From contig LNAC01000065.1 in NCBI GenBank assembly GCA_002007465.1, positions 3,683,742-3,747,741 of the forward strand: a stretch of 64,000 nucleotides of DNA, given 5' to 3'. The DNA is from Ailurus styani. Taxonomy: Eukaryota; Chordata; Mammalia; Carnivora; Ailuridae. A model generated the notes under the pieces. The model was not told the origin of the DNA and searched no databases. It saw only the letters and a program-made list of their open reading frames with translations. Of the stretch, positions 25,876 to 37,573 are shown one piece after another; position 1 is the stretch's first letter; the number at the start of each line of letters is the position of its first letter. The translations under genes were made by a program, and so were the position numbers.

Positions 25876-26021
25876 TACTCCTAGGAAGTGTTTGGGAATA
25901 TGTAGGGGCATTTGGTTACAATACTAGAGGATGCTACCAGTATTTTAGTAGATGAGTAACAGGAATCCTAAACATCCTGAAATGCAGTGAACCGTTCCAC
26001 ACAGTAAAGAATTGAAACACA
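25876..26021 (+). mobile_element. MER20 (hAT-Charlie DNA transposon), first part
   Basis: Landmarks 'ggggcatttggttacaa', 'ggatgctaccag', 'cctaaacatcctgaaatgcag' and 'cacacagtaaagaatt' follow MER20 order. The element is interrupted here by the chimeric insertion and resumes at about 26294. Non-autonomous, no transposase. Confidence 0.7.
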
Positions 26022-26228
26022 ATAAGATGGGGAGTGCAGAAGGGGATAAGGGACACTCTGTTTTGAATATGTTGAGGTTGAATTTTCTGTAGCACAGTTG
26101 AGCAAAACGTTGAATAGACAGTTGGGTATATAAGCATGGAGTTCTAGAAGGAGGTCTATGCTGAACATAGAGATGAGGAAGTGTAGCTATTCTAGGTAAC
26201 TGACAGCATATGGGTAAGGACAGTGCAA
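26022..26228. repeat. Duplicated L2 segment, copy A (source-like copy at 28025-28223)
   Basis: This 207-bp stretch matches 28025-28223 in the same orientation with about nine substitutions and one 8-bp indel, roughly 95% identity. The copy at 28 kb lies in a longer L2 (antisense), so it looks like the source. Here the segment is joined directly to an L1 3' end. The divergence is far too low for two independent L2 copies. Confidence 0.9.
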
Positions 26229-26292
26229 GTACTAATTATGTACTTATGTTGGCTAATTGAATTTAAATAAAAAAGTTAAAAAAAAAAAAACA
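26229..26292 (+). mobile_element. L1 3' terminus with poly-A, chimeric partner of copy A
   Basis: Text 'atgttggctaattgaattt' plus 'aaataaaaaagtt' is the carnivore L1 3' end, followed by a 13-A tract. Only about 47 bp of L1 is present. No clean target duplication was found; short A/C-rich matches at both edges (aaacacaa and aacaacaa) are suggestive only. Confidence 0.85.
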
Positions 26293-26338
26293 ACAACTGT
26301 CCCATCCGAAATACCCCTAGTGCCCCTGTTGAAATATA
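26293..26338 (+). mobile_element. MER20, remaining part
   Basis: 'gtcccatccgaaata' and 'tagtgcccctgttgaaat' correspond to the final part of MER20 that is missing before the insertion, so the chimera landed inside MER20. Confidence 0.6.
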
Positions 26339-27109
26339 GGGTGGGGATGGTTTTGACCTTTCTTTGAATCTTCCAGTGTACTTAGTACAATATTTTACAC
26401 TCTAGTTATTGGCTATCCTATTTTGTGTTATATTTTTAAAATAATGTAGAAATACATGAACTATTCAAAATATTTGGATAATGTGTTATAAAACACACAG
26501 GAATTTATGTCAGTGACACAATAGGAATATAAAGATTTCATTTTGGTTGGCCATTCAGTAATTTATGGTCTGAGCCAATCCTTCCACCAACTCAATGCCT
26601 TGTATAAAGTGAATTGTTTCTCTTCACTGTAAAGATGGTCTAGATCCTTTTTATTTAAGGATGGTGAATGCATCATAAATTAATGCTGGCCTTACTCGGT
26701 ATAGCCAAAAATACAATAGAATTACTGGAGTCTTTTTATTTTTGTGGAATTGCTATGTAGTCAGTTGTATGGCTTAAGATTGCATTAGCCAAATTATTTT
26801 TAGTGTCTGTATTCATTAAACACAGGAAAGAAGGCTTAATATGCTTTACTTCTCTTCTCCACGTCAGTCTTATACTAAAAATAATAATATACCCTTGGAT
26901 ATTGTTTTCTAACTTATGAGTTTTCCTTACACAAGGATACAGAGTAATCCATGTGGGAAAGTGCATAGGCTTTTAAAATTTTTTAACTTATATATTCATC
27001 TGTTTTGGTTCAACTATCAAATGTTGCATTTCTACAATATTATATATGTTCTGCTGTGTAATGGAGGAACACCTACTGCTAAGAGAGTTTCTGTCTATAA
27101 GGCATGAGA
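26339..27109. other. No recognised feature
   Basis: AT-rich, short frames only, nothing recognised. Confidence 0.5.
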
Positions 27110-27221
27110 GTTTAAAGGGGAAGATAGGCAGTTAAGTATGATAAAATGATACATGTTCTGTGACAAGAGGAGGTTCACCTCATAAATGAGGTCTAAGGAA
27201 GGGAGTAGACAGTTCTACCTC

Positions 27222-27258
<37 letters not shown>

Positions 27259-27549
27259 ATAGTGAGCGAGTAGAGACAATTTTGGGGAATACCTCAGTGA
27301 GATGATGACACTTGAACTGGATCTTGAAAGATGAGTGGATATTAAATAGGCAGGCAAAGGGAAAGGAGAAGAGGAAGAGGGAATGATTAAACAAAGACAA
27401 AGAAGTAAGAAGCAGTGAGGTACTTTTACACATTGGGAGCCCATTTATCAAATCAATATAATGGTGGTAGGGAGCTACGTCTGTAGAGATGGGCTGACAA
27501 CGCCATGTACACCATGCGGTGAAGTGTAAAATGTATACCATGAGCTATA
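27110..27549 (-). mobile_element. L2 (LINE-2), antisense, with (GT)n
   Basis: 'gatgacacttgaactggatcttgaaagatgag' and following purine-rich text follow antisense L2. Interrupted at 27550 by MER5A, then resumes. Contains a GT microsatellite. Confidence 0.65.
27225..27257. repeat. (GT)n microsatellite
   Basis: About 16 uninterrupted GT units. It creates long 'TH' repeats in antisense frames, which are not proteins. Confidence 0.98.
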
Positions 27550-27732
27550 CAGTGGTTCTCAAAGTGGGATTTCAGTCTATAATCAACACCACCACCTGGG
27601 ACCTTGTCAGAGATGCCTGTTTTGAGACCCACCCAAATCCTACTGATTCAGAAGTTCTGTAGGTAGGGCTCAACAATCTGTTTCACCAAACATTTTAGGT
27701 GATCAGTTCATGCTAAAGTTCAAGAACCACTG
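27550..27732 (+). mobile_element. MER5A (hAT-Charlie MITE), near full length
   Basis: Inverted ends 'cagtggttctcaaag' and 'ttcaagaaccactg' are visible, with internal 'cctactgattcagaa' and 'caacaatctg'. Length about 183 bp, as expected. Flanks gagctata and ggctaaga could be the decayed 8-bp target duplication. Inserted into L2. Confidence 0.9.
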
Positions 27733-28720
27733 GGCTAAGAGAGCCTCCAAATGGCATTAAGCTGGTTCAGATCTGTGTTTAAAAAAATTATTTTAGTGAA
27801 GATTTTATTAGAGGAAGGTAAAATGATCAGGGATTAAGATTACATGGTCAAGAGATCATGAAGGCATGCCTATATGAAATACTGGGAAGAGAAGAGAGAT
27901 GGAGAAGTTACAAATAGTATTTAAGCAGGTCAAATCGATGGGATTTGATTAAAAGAAAAGAGAAGGCCCTGATATCTGCCATACTTCTTTTTCATGATTT
28001 GATGGTGGAAAAGTGGTGCCATTCATAAGATGGGGAGTGCAGAAGGGGATAAGGGACACTCTGTTTTGAATATGTTGAGGTTGAATTTTCTGTAGCACAG
28101 TCGAGCAAAACATTGGATAGACAGTTGGGTATGGAGTTCTGGAAGAAGTTCTATGCTGAACATAGAGATGAGGGAGTCTAGCTATTCTAGGTAACTGACA
28201 GCATATGGGTAAGGACAGTGCAATGGACAAAAACAGAAGATGAACTAGTGTAATGTTTCAGGGTCATTTATGGGCTAGACAGAAAAGAGAGCACCTTCAC
28301 ATGTGACTAAGAATAAGTGGTCCACCATTTGGTGAGTTAGAAGAGCACCAGAAGAGTATGTGATGGTGGAGACCAAAGGAGGAGAGAATTCCAGGAGGAA
28401 ACTATTGGTCAGCAGTGATATATTACAGAAAGCTGAAAGCCCAGAAGGTTTTCATTTTGATTTTAGGGGTTCATTGGCTGCCTTGGTCAGGATAGTTTAT
28501 CTGGCCCATGAAGGATGGTTTTTCTTGAATCTCTGGTCCAGCAGGGACAGCAGACTCCCTATTTTAGAAAAAGGTTCCTGTTTCTTATACTTCTTAAATA
28601 ACTGGAGTGGTTATGAAGGCAATGTTCAGCATCATTTGAGGTTGCCAGCTGAACTAAGTAGAGAAGCCATCTTCTTACAAGAGGATATAATTGCTTCCAG
28701 ATAGAAGCAAGTGGAATGGA
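27733..28720 (-). mobile_element. L2 (LINE-2), antisense, long fragment
   Basis: 'gttttgaatatgttgaggttg', 'agacagttgggtatggagttc' and 'ggtaactgacagcatatgg' follow antisense L2 ORF2 in order, up to roughly 28.5 kb; the rest is less certain. Includes 28025-28223, the segment duplicated at 26.02 kb. Frames such as 28360-28704 (+, 114 codons) lie antisense to the LINE and are not genes. Confidence 0.65.
28025..28223. repeat. Duplicated L2 segment, copy B (likely source)
   Basis: 199-bp partner of 26022-26228, direct orientation, 2.0 kb apart. L2-type sequence continues on both sides of it, unlike copy A, which supports this copy as the donor. Confidence 0.9.
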
Positions 28721-30264
28721 GGTACTGGAAACTGAGATGAAGGCATGAATGAGACCTACATCCTCAGCAGGAAGAGCTAACAGTATAGCAGAGTTAACAG
28801 AAGATATTAAAGCATTTCTGTCCTTGAGTCGTGACAAGGAGATGTGAGAGGCTCCTGGGAGCTGGTAACAGGAAAAGGTGACATATACATACAGAGAAGG
28901 GGGTTTGGAAGAATAAGCAGGAATAATCACTTTTTTCATTTGTCTGTCTTACTCCCACTGAGCAAAGGTAGGACTTTGACCCCTTCTCTAAGATGAGTCC
29001 AAAACTGTGGGGTAAAGATTATACAGGTCCTCTGTTCTCTAATGTTGACTGCTGCACTTTCCTAGATGTTTAGCTTTAACCTTGAATTAAATCTGAAAAT
29101 TTCACTCTAGTCTAAGCCTGAAAGACTTGTATATCTGGAAAACCTGGGTGGCCAGGAAGTTTGGGCCTTCCTGGACTCTTGCTCCTGGCCCGTGGTCTTT
29201 AGCTGGAGTGAAATGGTATTTCTGATTTTTTTTTTAATATCTAACCATGAAAATTTACTGAGCTTTGATTTTTGAAGTAAATGTTCTAAAGAAAGAAACA
29301 CTTCCCATTGACCACCAATATGTTAATTTTAAAGTGCCTTTTTAACCTGTAATAGCCCGTATCCTACTGCCCTCACCCTCACACAAGGTCATGAATCAAG
29401 TCAATTAATAACCTGAGACAAAATAAAATATTCTAAGACTATCTCTAGCTTCTTATTTTTAGGACGGGGTTGGAATGAAACTTGTCCCTAGAGTTTGGGA
29501 GAATTAGTTCATGATACCCAATAGCATTAAACACTTAATTGGCTTCTGGTCTAATTCTGGGTGTCTCAGACAGATTCTGTTTAATAATTTAGGCTCCATT
29601 ATTTTAGGATTGAATTGCAATAACCTTTGAATATCTGGGGTATGTATTTCCCAGGAAATTCCCATATCTCTCAGCTTCAAACATTTATACTTTTCTTTTC
29701 ATATGGCTCATACTTGACAATGAGTCATTTTCATCTGTGACATGTCCCCTGCTATTTCTCTTTTACTAGCATAAGTGGAAATATCCAAGCACAAATCACA
29801 CAATTTATTCCTCCTCTTAAGAAATTATTGCTATAGTGGAAAAATCATATTAATTTATTATTATAAAGAGAGTATTTGAATCATAGAGAAGTTTGGGGGA
29901 AAGAATCCAGAAGAAATTCTACCAAGTTTCTTTTTGGCCAAGAAATTAGTTACAAAGAGGATTTATTTGTAAAAAAGAGTTTTGCATATTTCTAAAATCA
30001 TTTAAATTATTATGAAACCAATTTGCATGTGAAATCACAATCTTAAAATATATATCTTCATTTTAAAGAATGTAAATATTTGTTATCTGATTTGAAATAT
30101 ATATGTATGTATATATATATGCTCTTTAGTTTGTATTTTGTAATATATATATATATCATACGATATAAATGGGCTCTATAGACAAATAACTGAAATGATT
30201 AATGGAATTACTCAGCAACAATATAAATGTTTAGTACCATTTAGTTTAATAGTGTTCTCCCAAA
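28721..30264. other. No recognised feature; AT-dinucleotide tracts near 30.1 kb
   Basis: Mostly unrecognised. At 30095-30160 there are two short (AT)n tracts. Confidence 0.5.
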
Positions 30265-31060
30265 AATTCCATTTAGCCAATAAATATTTATTGTTTCTTA
30301 TAAACAATAGATTCTTATATTGCATCTTTGGCTATAAACAAAACTGATAAGGTCCCAGCCTTTAATAGGTGGGCAGCTTAATAAGAAAGACAGTAAACAA
30401 GTAGTTATGGGTGTGACAGGTATAATAAGAGGCAAAAAGAGAATGGATAGCATTGTAGACCTACCCTGATTTGGGGGTCAGGGCTTACTGGAGAAAGAAA
30501 TTTAAGCTTAGAGTTGAAGAGTACCTAAGTGGAATACTCTTAGGTGTATCTAAAGCAAGGAGGCGAGGGAGATGATTAGGGATGAGACACAAACTGAGAA
30601 GAGTTGAGTATGACTGAGGCATAGAATGCCAGACAGCGTGGTGGAGGGTGAAGCTCTAGAAGTAGATGGGAGCCAGACGTGAAGGACCATATGGGCTGTG
30701 TCAAAGAGATGTGAGTTCATCTAAAGCCTAGGGCAGGAACTTGTTGGGTTGTAAGGAAAGTTGTGATTATATTTGTGTTTTCATGAAATATCCCTAGGTA
30801 ATGACATGGAGAAGGATTGTGAAAGGACAAGTAGCAGTAGGCCATGGCCATGGTCCCTGCAAGGGAAGATGGTTGGCTTGGCTTAGATTAGGGCAGTGGT
30901 AGTGGGAATGCAAAAATGTGGATATTCTGACAGGTAATTAACTATTAGAAGCAATGAGTGTTGGTGATTGACTATGTGTATGTGGTGGGTAGCATCACTG
31001 AGAAAAAAGGAAGGAGATTCTTATCAAGTCTGTGGCTTGAGGAATAGGTAGAAGTCAGTG
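30265..31060 (-). mobile_element. L2 (LINE-2), antisense
   Basis: Starts 'ccaataaatatttattg', then 'aaaactgataaggtcccagcc', 'cagtaaacaagtag', and later 'gaaggaccatatgggctgtg', in the order of the antisense L2 3' end and ORF2. Decayed, no frame. Confidence 0.75.
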
Positions 31061-31825
31061 CTCTTTAGCAAATAGCACAGAATTATTGATGGATTTCAAT
31101 TAGAATGAATTCCATTTTCTGTTATGGCATTAAATGATACAACATAAAGAAGTAAGCAGATTCAAAATGTGTATCATTGTATTATAATCCCCTGAATATT
31201 CTTATGTACAATGTAGTGCTTAAGGGGCATTACTTCTGCATAATTTATTTTGAAGGAAAGTATTCACAGAATACTTCATATAAATTAAAATCATTTTTAT
31301 TGAACTTTGCAGTTAATTATGGAGTATTATATTCTTGCAGTGAGATAAAAGGCCAACAATAAACACATAATTTTAAGCATAGTTCAAATTATTTAAATTA
31401 CACGTTCCCATAAATGAATATTGGGACTCTGTCCCACAGAGCCTTCTCCATTGTCTTTCCTGGCACATCTCCTCATCAACCTCTAACTGGGGAAAGGAGC
31501 AACCCTCTTCTCTCTGATCTCTCTTCTTTTTTTCTCTTGGGAGCTTACCTGTACTCTTTCAATATCATCATCTTTTCCTCCCAATATCGTTCTCTTGTTC
31601 TATCTCTTCTTCTAAGTTAATGACCTTCCATGTGCTCAGTGCCTTCACAGCCTTTTCAGTTAGAACTATTTTTGTACCACAAAACCCCAGCACATCCAAA
31701 GCAGAACCCAGTCTCTGCTGCATTAAGACCAGTTTCCCTCCTCAGGCCTCGGACCCTTTCAGGGATTCAATCTAAATCTCTTGGAGCCCTTGGACTCCTC
31801 TTCTTAGAGAGTTAATGAAAGCAGG
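31061..31825. other. No firm feature
   Basis: AT-rich first half; 31414-31815 is pyrimidine-rich and might be sense-strand L2, but the resemblance is too weak to call. Confidence 0.4.
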
Positions 31826-32062
31826 TAACATGAGTCGAGCATTTATTAAATGACACCCTGCTTTCAGCATTTCATGTGCATGATCTCAGTCACTTCACAT
31901 GCTAACACTGTACAGCTGCTGTTGTGAATAACCCTAAAACAAGGTTTGGAGTTAGATACACAACAATTATGGTCACAGTTAATGAATAACAAAACATGAA
32001 CATTAAACAATGTTGTTCAGACTCTCAAAGCACTGAGTTTATGCTCTTAACCACTCTGCTAA
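31826..32062 (-). mobile_element. MIR, antisense
   Basis: 'gagcatttattaaatgacacc', 'catgatctcagtcacttcacatg', and a final 'tatgctcttaaccactctgct' follow antisense MIR from tail to tRNA head. Confidence 0.7.
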
Positions 32063-33004
32063 GAGCTTTTGACCACTTACTTAATCAGTCAGCTATTAAG
32101 TCAGAGTAGTGTTGTTTAGATATTTCAGGTCAACTTGACCTCCTCATTTCCAGTCTGGTAGTCCTGGATCAGGTGTTCACACATCATACATCGCATAGCA
32201 TCATAAATGTAGCAACTTCCTTGCTGACCTGCCCTACCCAAGCACCCTTCTCTTCAATGCATTCATCATATTGGTACCTGAATAATTGTTGTTAAGTGGT
32301 CACCTTTATTATCACTTTCTTAGCTAATTTTTTTTAATTGCTATGTCTTCGATAGACTAAACCTCATACAATCTGCTAAGTCACACCCTGCTTTCTACGC
32401 ACAGTCCCATCTGTAGGATTTCTTCCACGAATTCCTCCATGCTACAACTGCCTTCTTTCAAATGCCACTCTGGTAGCTGACAACTGCCAGCTGGATGGGC
32501 ATCAGATCCAAGGACAGACAATCTATAGGCCAGTAGCTAGAGAGGTGAAGGGATGAATGCTCTACCCAAGGAATGGCTTATTGGATCATCCTTCTCTCTT
32601 AGGATTTCTGTGTGAGAAGAGTCAGCTCAGTGGAAGTAGGAGCAGGAGCTAAGAGGGAGAGAAAAGCAGAGAATCACATAAAAGGATTCATCAGAGAGGG
32701 CTACTAGGTTGTTATGAGAAGGAAACACATTCACCTCTTATTTCCTCAGAGCTCTGGAGTCTGAACCACACTGGGGTATGGTGGTCTGGTGACTAGGAAG
32801 CTGGGTTGACTGTGGTTTCTCTTCTCTGTTGGTCCCTGGGTTCTTTTGAGACATTGCTGTGCATTGTCTTCCTTTCCATATTTACTCCTTAAAAACACAC
32901 AACTACTCCATGTTACCTGAAGAAATTGAGTAAGGCAGTGTTTTGTTTTGTTTTTTCCTAAAAGAGCCCAACATGGGATCTTTCCTTTTCATCACATTCG
33001 CTCT
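32063..33004. other. No firm feature; possible L2 sense fragment at 32.21-32.48 kb
   Basis: 32210-32480 has 'ttccttgctgacctgcc' and 'ttctcttcaatgcattcatc', faintly like sense L2. A (GTTTT)n run lies at 32939-32957. The rest is unrecognised. Confidence 0.35.
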
Positions 33005-33260
33005 CTCAATAATACTAACAACTACTGACAGTTGTTACGTGTAGCGCACATGCCAGGGACTGTGTGGGTTCAAATGGATTGTCTCATTTAGTCCTCACAG
33101 TCTTTTCAGATGGGTTTTCTTAACCTTCATTAACAGATAAAGCAATAAGGCACAGAGAAGCTCAGTAATTGGTTCAAGGTCACATACTTGTTAAATGGCA
33201 GTGCTGGGATTTGAACTCTGGTCTGCCTGATCCCATTACCCACGTGTTTACTATGTTCTG
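33005..33260 (-). mobile_element. MIR, antisense, well preserved
   Basis: 'gtctcatttagtcctcacag', 'ggcacagagaagctcagtaa', 'caaggtcacatacttgttaa' and 'gctgggatttgaactctgg' are the classic MIR core in reverse complement. Confidence 0.9.
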
Positions 33261-36200
33261 GCAGTCATTCTTTACCTGGACTCCACGGTTTCTTGATGTA
33301 GAACTTTGTGTCTCACTTACTCTTCTACTTTTATAAAACTTGAGATCCTTGCTGTTTCACTAAAAAGAAATTTTATTTTATTCACTGTTTTGTTTGTGTA
33401 TTTATTTAGTTTTTGGTGGTGGGGAAGGGGGGTGGCTATTGTTGCTTCCATCTAGACTATCTTTTTTTGACCTCATATCATTAAATCCTAATATTCCTTG
33501 AGGATTCCAGTTCAAGCCTCAATCCTTAACATTTTCTGTATCAAACCCCACTTATTTCACAGCAAGAAAACACAATTTTACATGATGGAGTCTTCCATTC
33601 CATTGGTTGACATCACTTTGTGTAAGTAAGTCTTTTTGCCACAGTTACTTAATTTGGTTTCTGGAATCATGTCTTTTCCTCTGTAATTCTATGAAAACAC
33701 CTTTGCAGTGTTGACCTCATGGTAGACTTGACCACACCAAATCATTTATTTTTTGATGAAAAGAAAGTAAATATATTAAGTAATATGTATAAAATATATT
33801 TTAGATTTGGTTTTAACACTGAAAGATTTGGGAATAATGAATAATTTCAGTCAAACTTAAAATGATTTTTGTTGCATGACAACTAAGTGATTACTTCTTT
33901 GTGTATCCAAAGAATGTATGCCAATATGTCAGTTTGCTTTTATTTCTAATCTAGTTTAAAAAGAAAAGATGATAGTGGACGTCTTTGATACTCAGAACCT
34001 GTTGTTTCTCTTCTTGGTAATAAATCCACAATTTGATTCTGGTGAATAATCCCTCTTTTGTTCTCACCTCATACAATTCGGTGCAGAAATCTCTACTTTT
34101 GATTCTGGTCACTGGAGTTAGGAATGTACTAAGACCCAATCAGAGGAAATGAAATTTAAGGAGACTTTTTCTGGAATCACCGAAAGAAGGACATAATGCT
34201 TCTCTCCTGCTCTTGTTAGTAATATGAATATGATATGATATGAATCTGGAGTCATGGGGGGCCACATAGAAACCTGAGAACAAACCAAGTGTAGGAACCA
34301 AGACCAGATGATACTGACTGCATTCTTGGATCAAACTGAACAAGAACCTTGTCTAGTGTCTTCAGATACCTGGGCCAATAGGTTTCCTTTTTTTTTTTTT
34401 TTCTTAAAAGCTTAACTTGGTCTGAGTTGAAATTTGTCAAGTGTAATCATAGTTCTAACTGAGTCACCTTCTTTTACGGAAAAAGGAAGGTATTAAAATT
34501 TTAATTGAAAAAAAATTTTTTTAATTGTTCCTCTCTGCCAAAACAAAAAGTGAAGACCACATACTTTAATGTATATAGTTAGCCACTGTTTGCCCCCATT
34601 CTATCATAATCAGTTATTGTACAACTTTCATTTTAAAAGGATGAAATAAGGTCTGTTAGTAGGTAAAATATACAAACAGTAAATCCTGATACTGCTCATT
34701 GTACATCTTCAAGGATTTCTGTTTTCTCTTATTTAAACCAAATATATATTCTGTTTCTCCTGGTCTGTATGCTTAATGTTGGTACAGGTAGGGGATATCT
34801 TCTTTAAATGATAGTAATGGTAGAATTAGGAGTCTTGCTAATTTGCCTGAAGTGAACAGGACTGCATAGGCATGACTCTACACATAAAAAGGTGCCCTAT
34901 ATATTTCTAGTCTGACTGAATAAGTTCTCAGGGCAAACAAACCCAAATTGAGCAATATACAGAAATTGAGTTTTGAAATAGAAAGTTCTTCAATTTCTTT
35001 GTCATAAAATAATTGAAAGATTTCTAGCTCAAATGTCTTGCTGTTTCATTTGGAGGTAAGCTGATACAGTCCTTCTCACACAGTAAGTATTATCGACATG
35101 CATTAAACTAGAATATTTATTAGCAGTATTCAGTGAGCTGTAAATCACCAGGGAGGGCCAGGATTAGCAAGATATTAATGTTTAACTGCACAAGATTGCC
35201 ATTAGTTTTATCTTTCAAAGTATTACAGTTTATAAAGACAGTCACATAATTTCAGTTTAAATGTCCCTTAAGTCATCATTTTATTATGACTGGGATTTTA
35301 TAGAGAAAAAGAATTCCAATTGAGAAACACCGGTTTTAGTCTGCTTGGATTGTGATAAATAGTGTATCATTTGGGAAATACTTTAGACTTTGTATCCTTA
35401 TTGTAAAATCTGGACTATGTGGAGGAAATTCCGTATCTATGGGAATGTTTTCAGCTGCAAGTAAAATAATACCAAACATAAAAGGACAAACAGTGAGGAC
35501 TTACGATCTAACTTAAAAACAAGTCCAGAATTGATAGGTCTTGGAATTTACTTTCTGGCAAAGCAGTGTTATTCAGGACAAGGGTGTTTTCTTGTCCTTC
35601 TGTTGTCTATTTTTGGCGACATGGCTCTAGTTTTCAGGTGTGTCCTCTTGTGACTAAAAAAATGACTGCAGGGCAACAGGCAGACCCTCACACAACACAT
35701 TCAAAGGCAGAAAGAGGTCTTTTATTGTGGATATAAAACTTTTCCAGATACCTCGGCAGACTTACAACAAGGTCCCCTTGACCAGCACTGCTTATAAATC
35801 TGTAAGCTAGCTGGAAGTAAAGCCCAGGAAGTGAGAATCCAGTATTTTCACCTAGAGTAGGTAGAGGGCAAAGAAAATTAGTAGGAGGACCATTCATGTC
35901 TAAATTGGCAGACTACTCTGCAATGTGATTACTTGCAGAGAAGCAGAAATTTAGTAGTGACAGCTGTTGGCCAAATGGAGTAATATATTCAAACCCCAAG
36001 TTAAGTCACTGCTGCTACAAAGCTGTTGTCCTGTGATGGAAGTCTACCTTATTTAAGGGTAGGAAACAAGGGTGGGAAACTTTGCTAAATTCAAGAGAAT
36101 ATAAACATAATTATGTTGTTTGGGATGATTTTATTCAGGCTTCTTATCCTGGTAGTAATTTTGCTTTTAAGCCTCTGAAGGTGAATATTCAAGTAAAGGC

Positions 36201-36339
36201 ACATACAGCAAAATAAACACAAAATTCTAAAAATGGGCAGACCAAAACCTGTTTAAATTTATGATCTGTAAATATTGAATGATCTTTTTCTCCTTTTATC
36301 TTTGTTCATTGTTAAACGGTCTGCTTCTTTTGAACATTT
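33261..36339. other. 3 kb without recognised genes or repeats
   Basis: AT-rich. A poly-T run at 34388-34402 lacks any SINE linker. A near-palindromic A/T stretch sits at 34501-34527. Short chance frames only. Confidence 0.5.
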
Positions 36340-36480
36340 TAAATTCAATTAACATTTACTGAGTTCCTAACATATAGAAGTCCTCATACTAAGCTCTGTA
36401 AGAACATAACTAAAATACACTTTTTGTAAGGAATTTATCCATAAATGAAACAGATCAATATGTAAATGAATATAATGCAA
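36340..36480 (-). mobile_element. Possible L2-like fragment
   Basis: 'attcaattaacatttactgagttcctaa' plus following text resembles the antisense end of a mammalian LINE ('atttattgagcacctac' motif). Short and diverged. Confidence 0.4.
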
Positions 36481-36864
36481 GATATCAGCCATGTACTAAA
36501 TTTTACCTGAAGTTTAGGCACTTACTATGGAAATAAGCAGTTGAGTCTCTGCAGCATCTGGGGAATTTTTGTGTATAGGTTTGCCTTCTAGGATGGATGT
36601 AGAGAAACAGGACTCGGTATTCCAGACTGTGGGACCTAAATGAGAGGGAAGGTGCATCATGGCGTGAGGAAATGTTGAGCAGTTGGATGGGTTGGACTGT
36701 ACAGTCAGTTTGCACTAAAGCAGACAAGGAGCCTGAAAACATACACTGAAGCTAGACTAAAAGCCATACAAAGGAGTATGGAAGCAACATCAAGCTACTG
36801 AATATCCCTTGTGAAGCGTGATCTCCTCTATGCTTAGAACTCTCATGCCTCTGTTTGCAAATTA
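36481..36864. other. No recognised feature
   Basis: Nothing recognised. Confidence 0.5.
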
Positions 36865-36976
36865 CTAATATTTGTTGAACACTGTGTTCTAGTCAGCATT
36901 CTGAGTACCTCACACATACTCATATTATCCTTAGGAAAACCCTATTAGTTACTTATTACTCTAATTTCATCTTACA
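36865..36976 (-). mobile_element. MIR fragment, antisense
   Basis: 'atttgttgaacactgtgttc', 'tctgagtacctcacacatactc' and 'aggaaaaccctattagttac' follow the antisense MIR 3' half. Confidence 0.7.
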
Positions 36977-36978
36977 TC

Positions 36979-37051
36979 TTTCTGTTCTAGCAGAAGTCAG
37001 AAGAGGGGTCAGAACATCTGCGGCCCTCCATTGCCACAAAGGTCAGCCTGG
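36979..37051. repeat. 73-bp direct duplication, copy 1
   Basis: Identical to 37501-37573 except for one base (c to a in the 13th position region). Starts tttctgttctag, ends ggtcagcctgg. Flanks of the two copies are unrelated. Confidence 0.97.
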
Positions 37052-37146
37052 TAGTTCAAGGTTATGGAACCTGCCCATAACTTGTTGAATCCTTCTTAAG
37101 CTTTGAATCTCTCTGAATTATTCTTCTGCACCACTTAGAGGAAATG

Positions 37147-37199
<53 letters not shown>

Positions 37200-37200
37200 A
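37147..37200. repeat. (CTAT)n tetranucleotide microsatellite
   Basis: About thirteen perfect CTAT units. The 78-codon frame through it (LSIY repeats) is an artefact of the repeat. Perfect tetranucleotides of this length are usually length-polymorphic. Confidence 0.98.
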
Positions 37201-37262
37201 TCTGTTTATTTTAGAGGGAACACAGGAGCAGGGGGAGGGACAGAGGAAGAGGGAGACAAGCA
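37201..37262 (-). mobile_element. Possible degenerate Can-SINE linker fragment
   Basis: 'tttattttagagggaacacag' followed by G/A-rich text resembles the antisense linker of an old SINE; head and tail are absent. Confidence 0.3.
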
Positions 37263-37500
37263 CATAATTCTACGTATGTATTTCAAAGTCTCTGCTCTTT
37301 CCTCAAGATATACTACATATTTATATGAAGGAGGAGAATATATAACACCTGCAAGTTCTTTACAGAGTACTTTTGTCTAGAAATTATGCTTGATCGTTTG
37401 CTTTTTTTTCCTCCTAGAAAATTAAGAAACATGTCCCTTTGTGTCTCAAATGAAGGTAGAAATAAAATGTGATTAGATGCTACTTATAAACCATTTATAA

Positions 37501-37573
37501 TTTCTGTTCTAGAAGAAGTCAGAAGAGGGGTCAGAACATCTGCGGCCCTCCATTGCCACAAAGGTCAGCCTGG
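37501..37573. repeat. 73-bp direct duplication, copy 2
   Basis: Partner of 36979-37051; the copies bracket 449 bp that hold the CTAT microsatellite. Confidence 0.97.

Noticed and set aside
27193..27541. Frames with long TH repeats
   Set aside because: Encoded by a GT microsatellite.
28360..28704. 114-codon + frame
   Set aside because: Lies antisense to an L2 and adjacent decayed sequence.
34388..34402. Poly-T run suggesting an antisense SINE or processed gene copy
   Set aside because: No linker, tRNA head or recognisable coding sequence follows.
34501..34527. Near-perfect A/T palindrome
   Set aside because: Pairing of A and T runs is common in AT-rich DNA; no supporting context such as translocation breakpoints.
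37147..37200. Regular repeat that could suggest a CRISPR array
   Set aside because: It is a 4-bp microsatellite with no spacers, and the host is a mammal.
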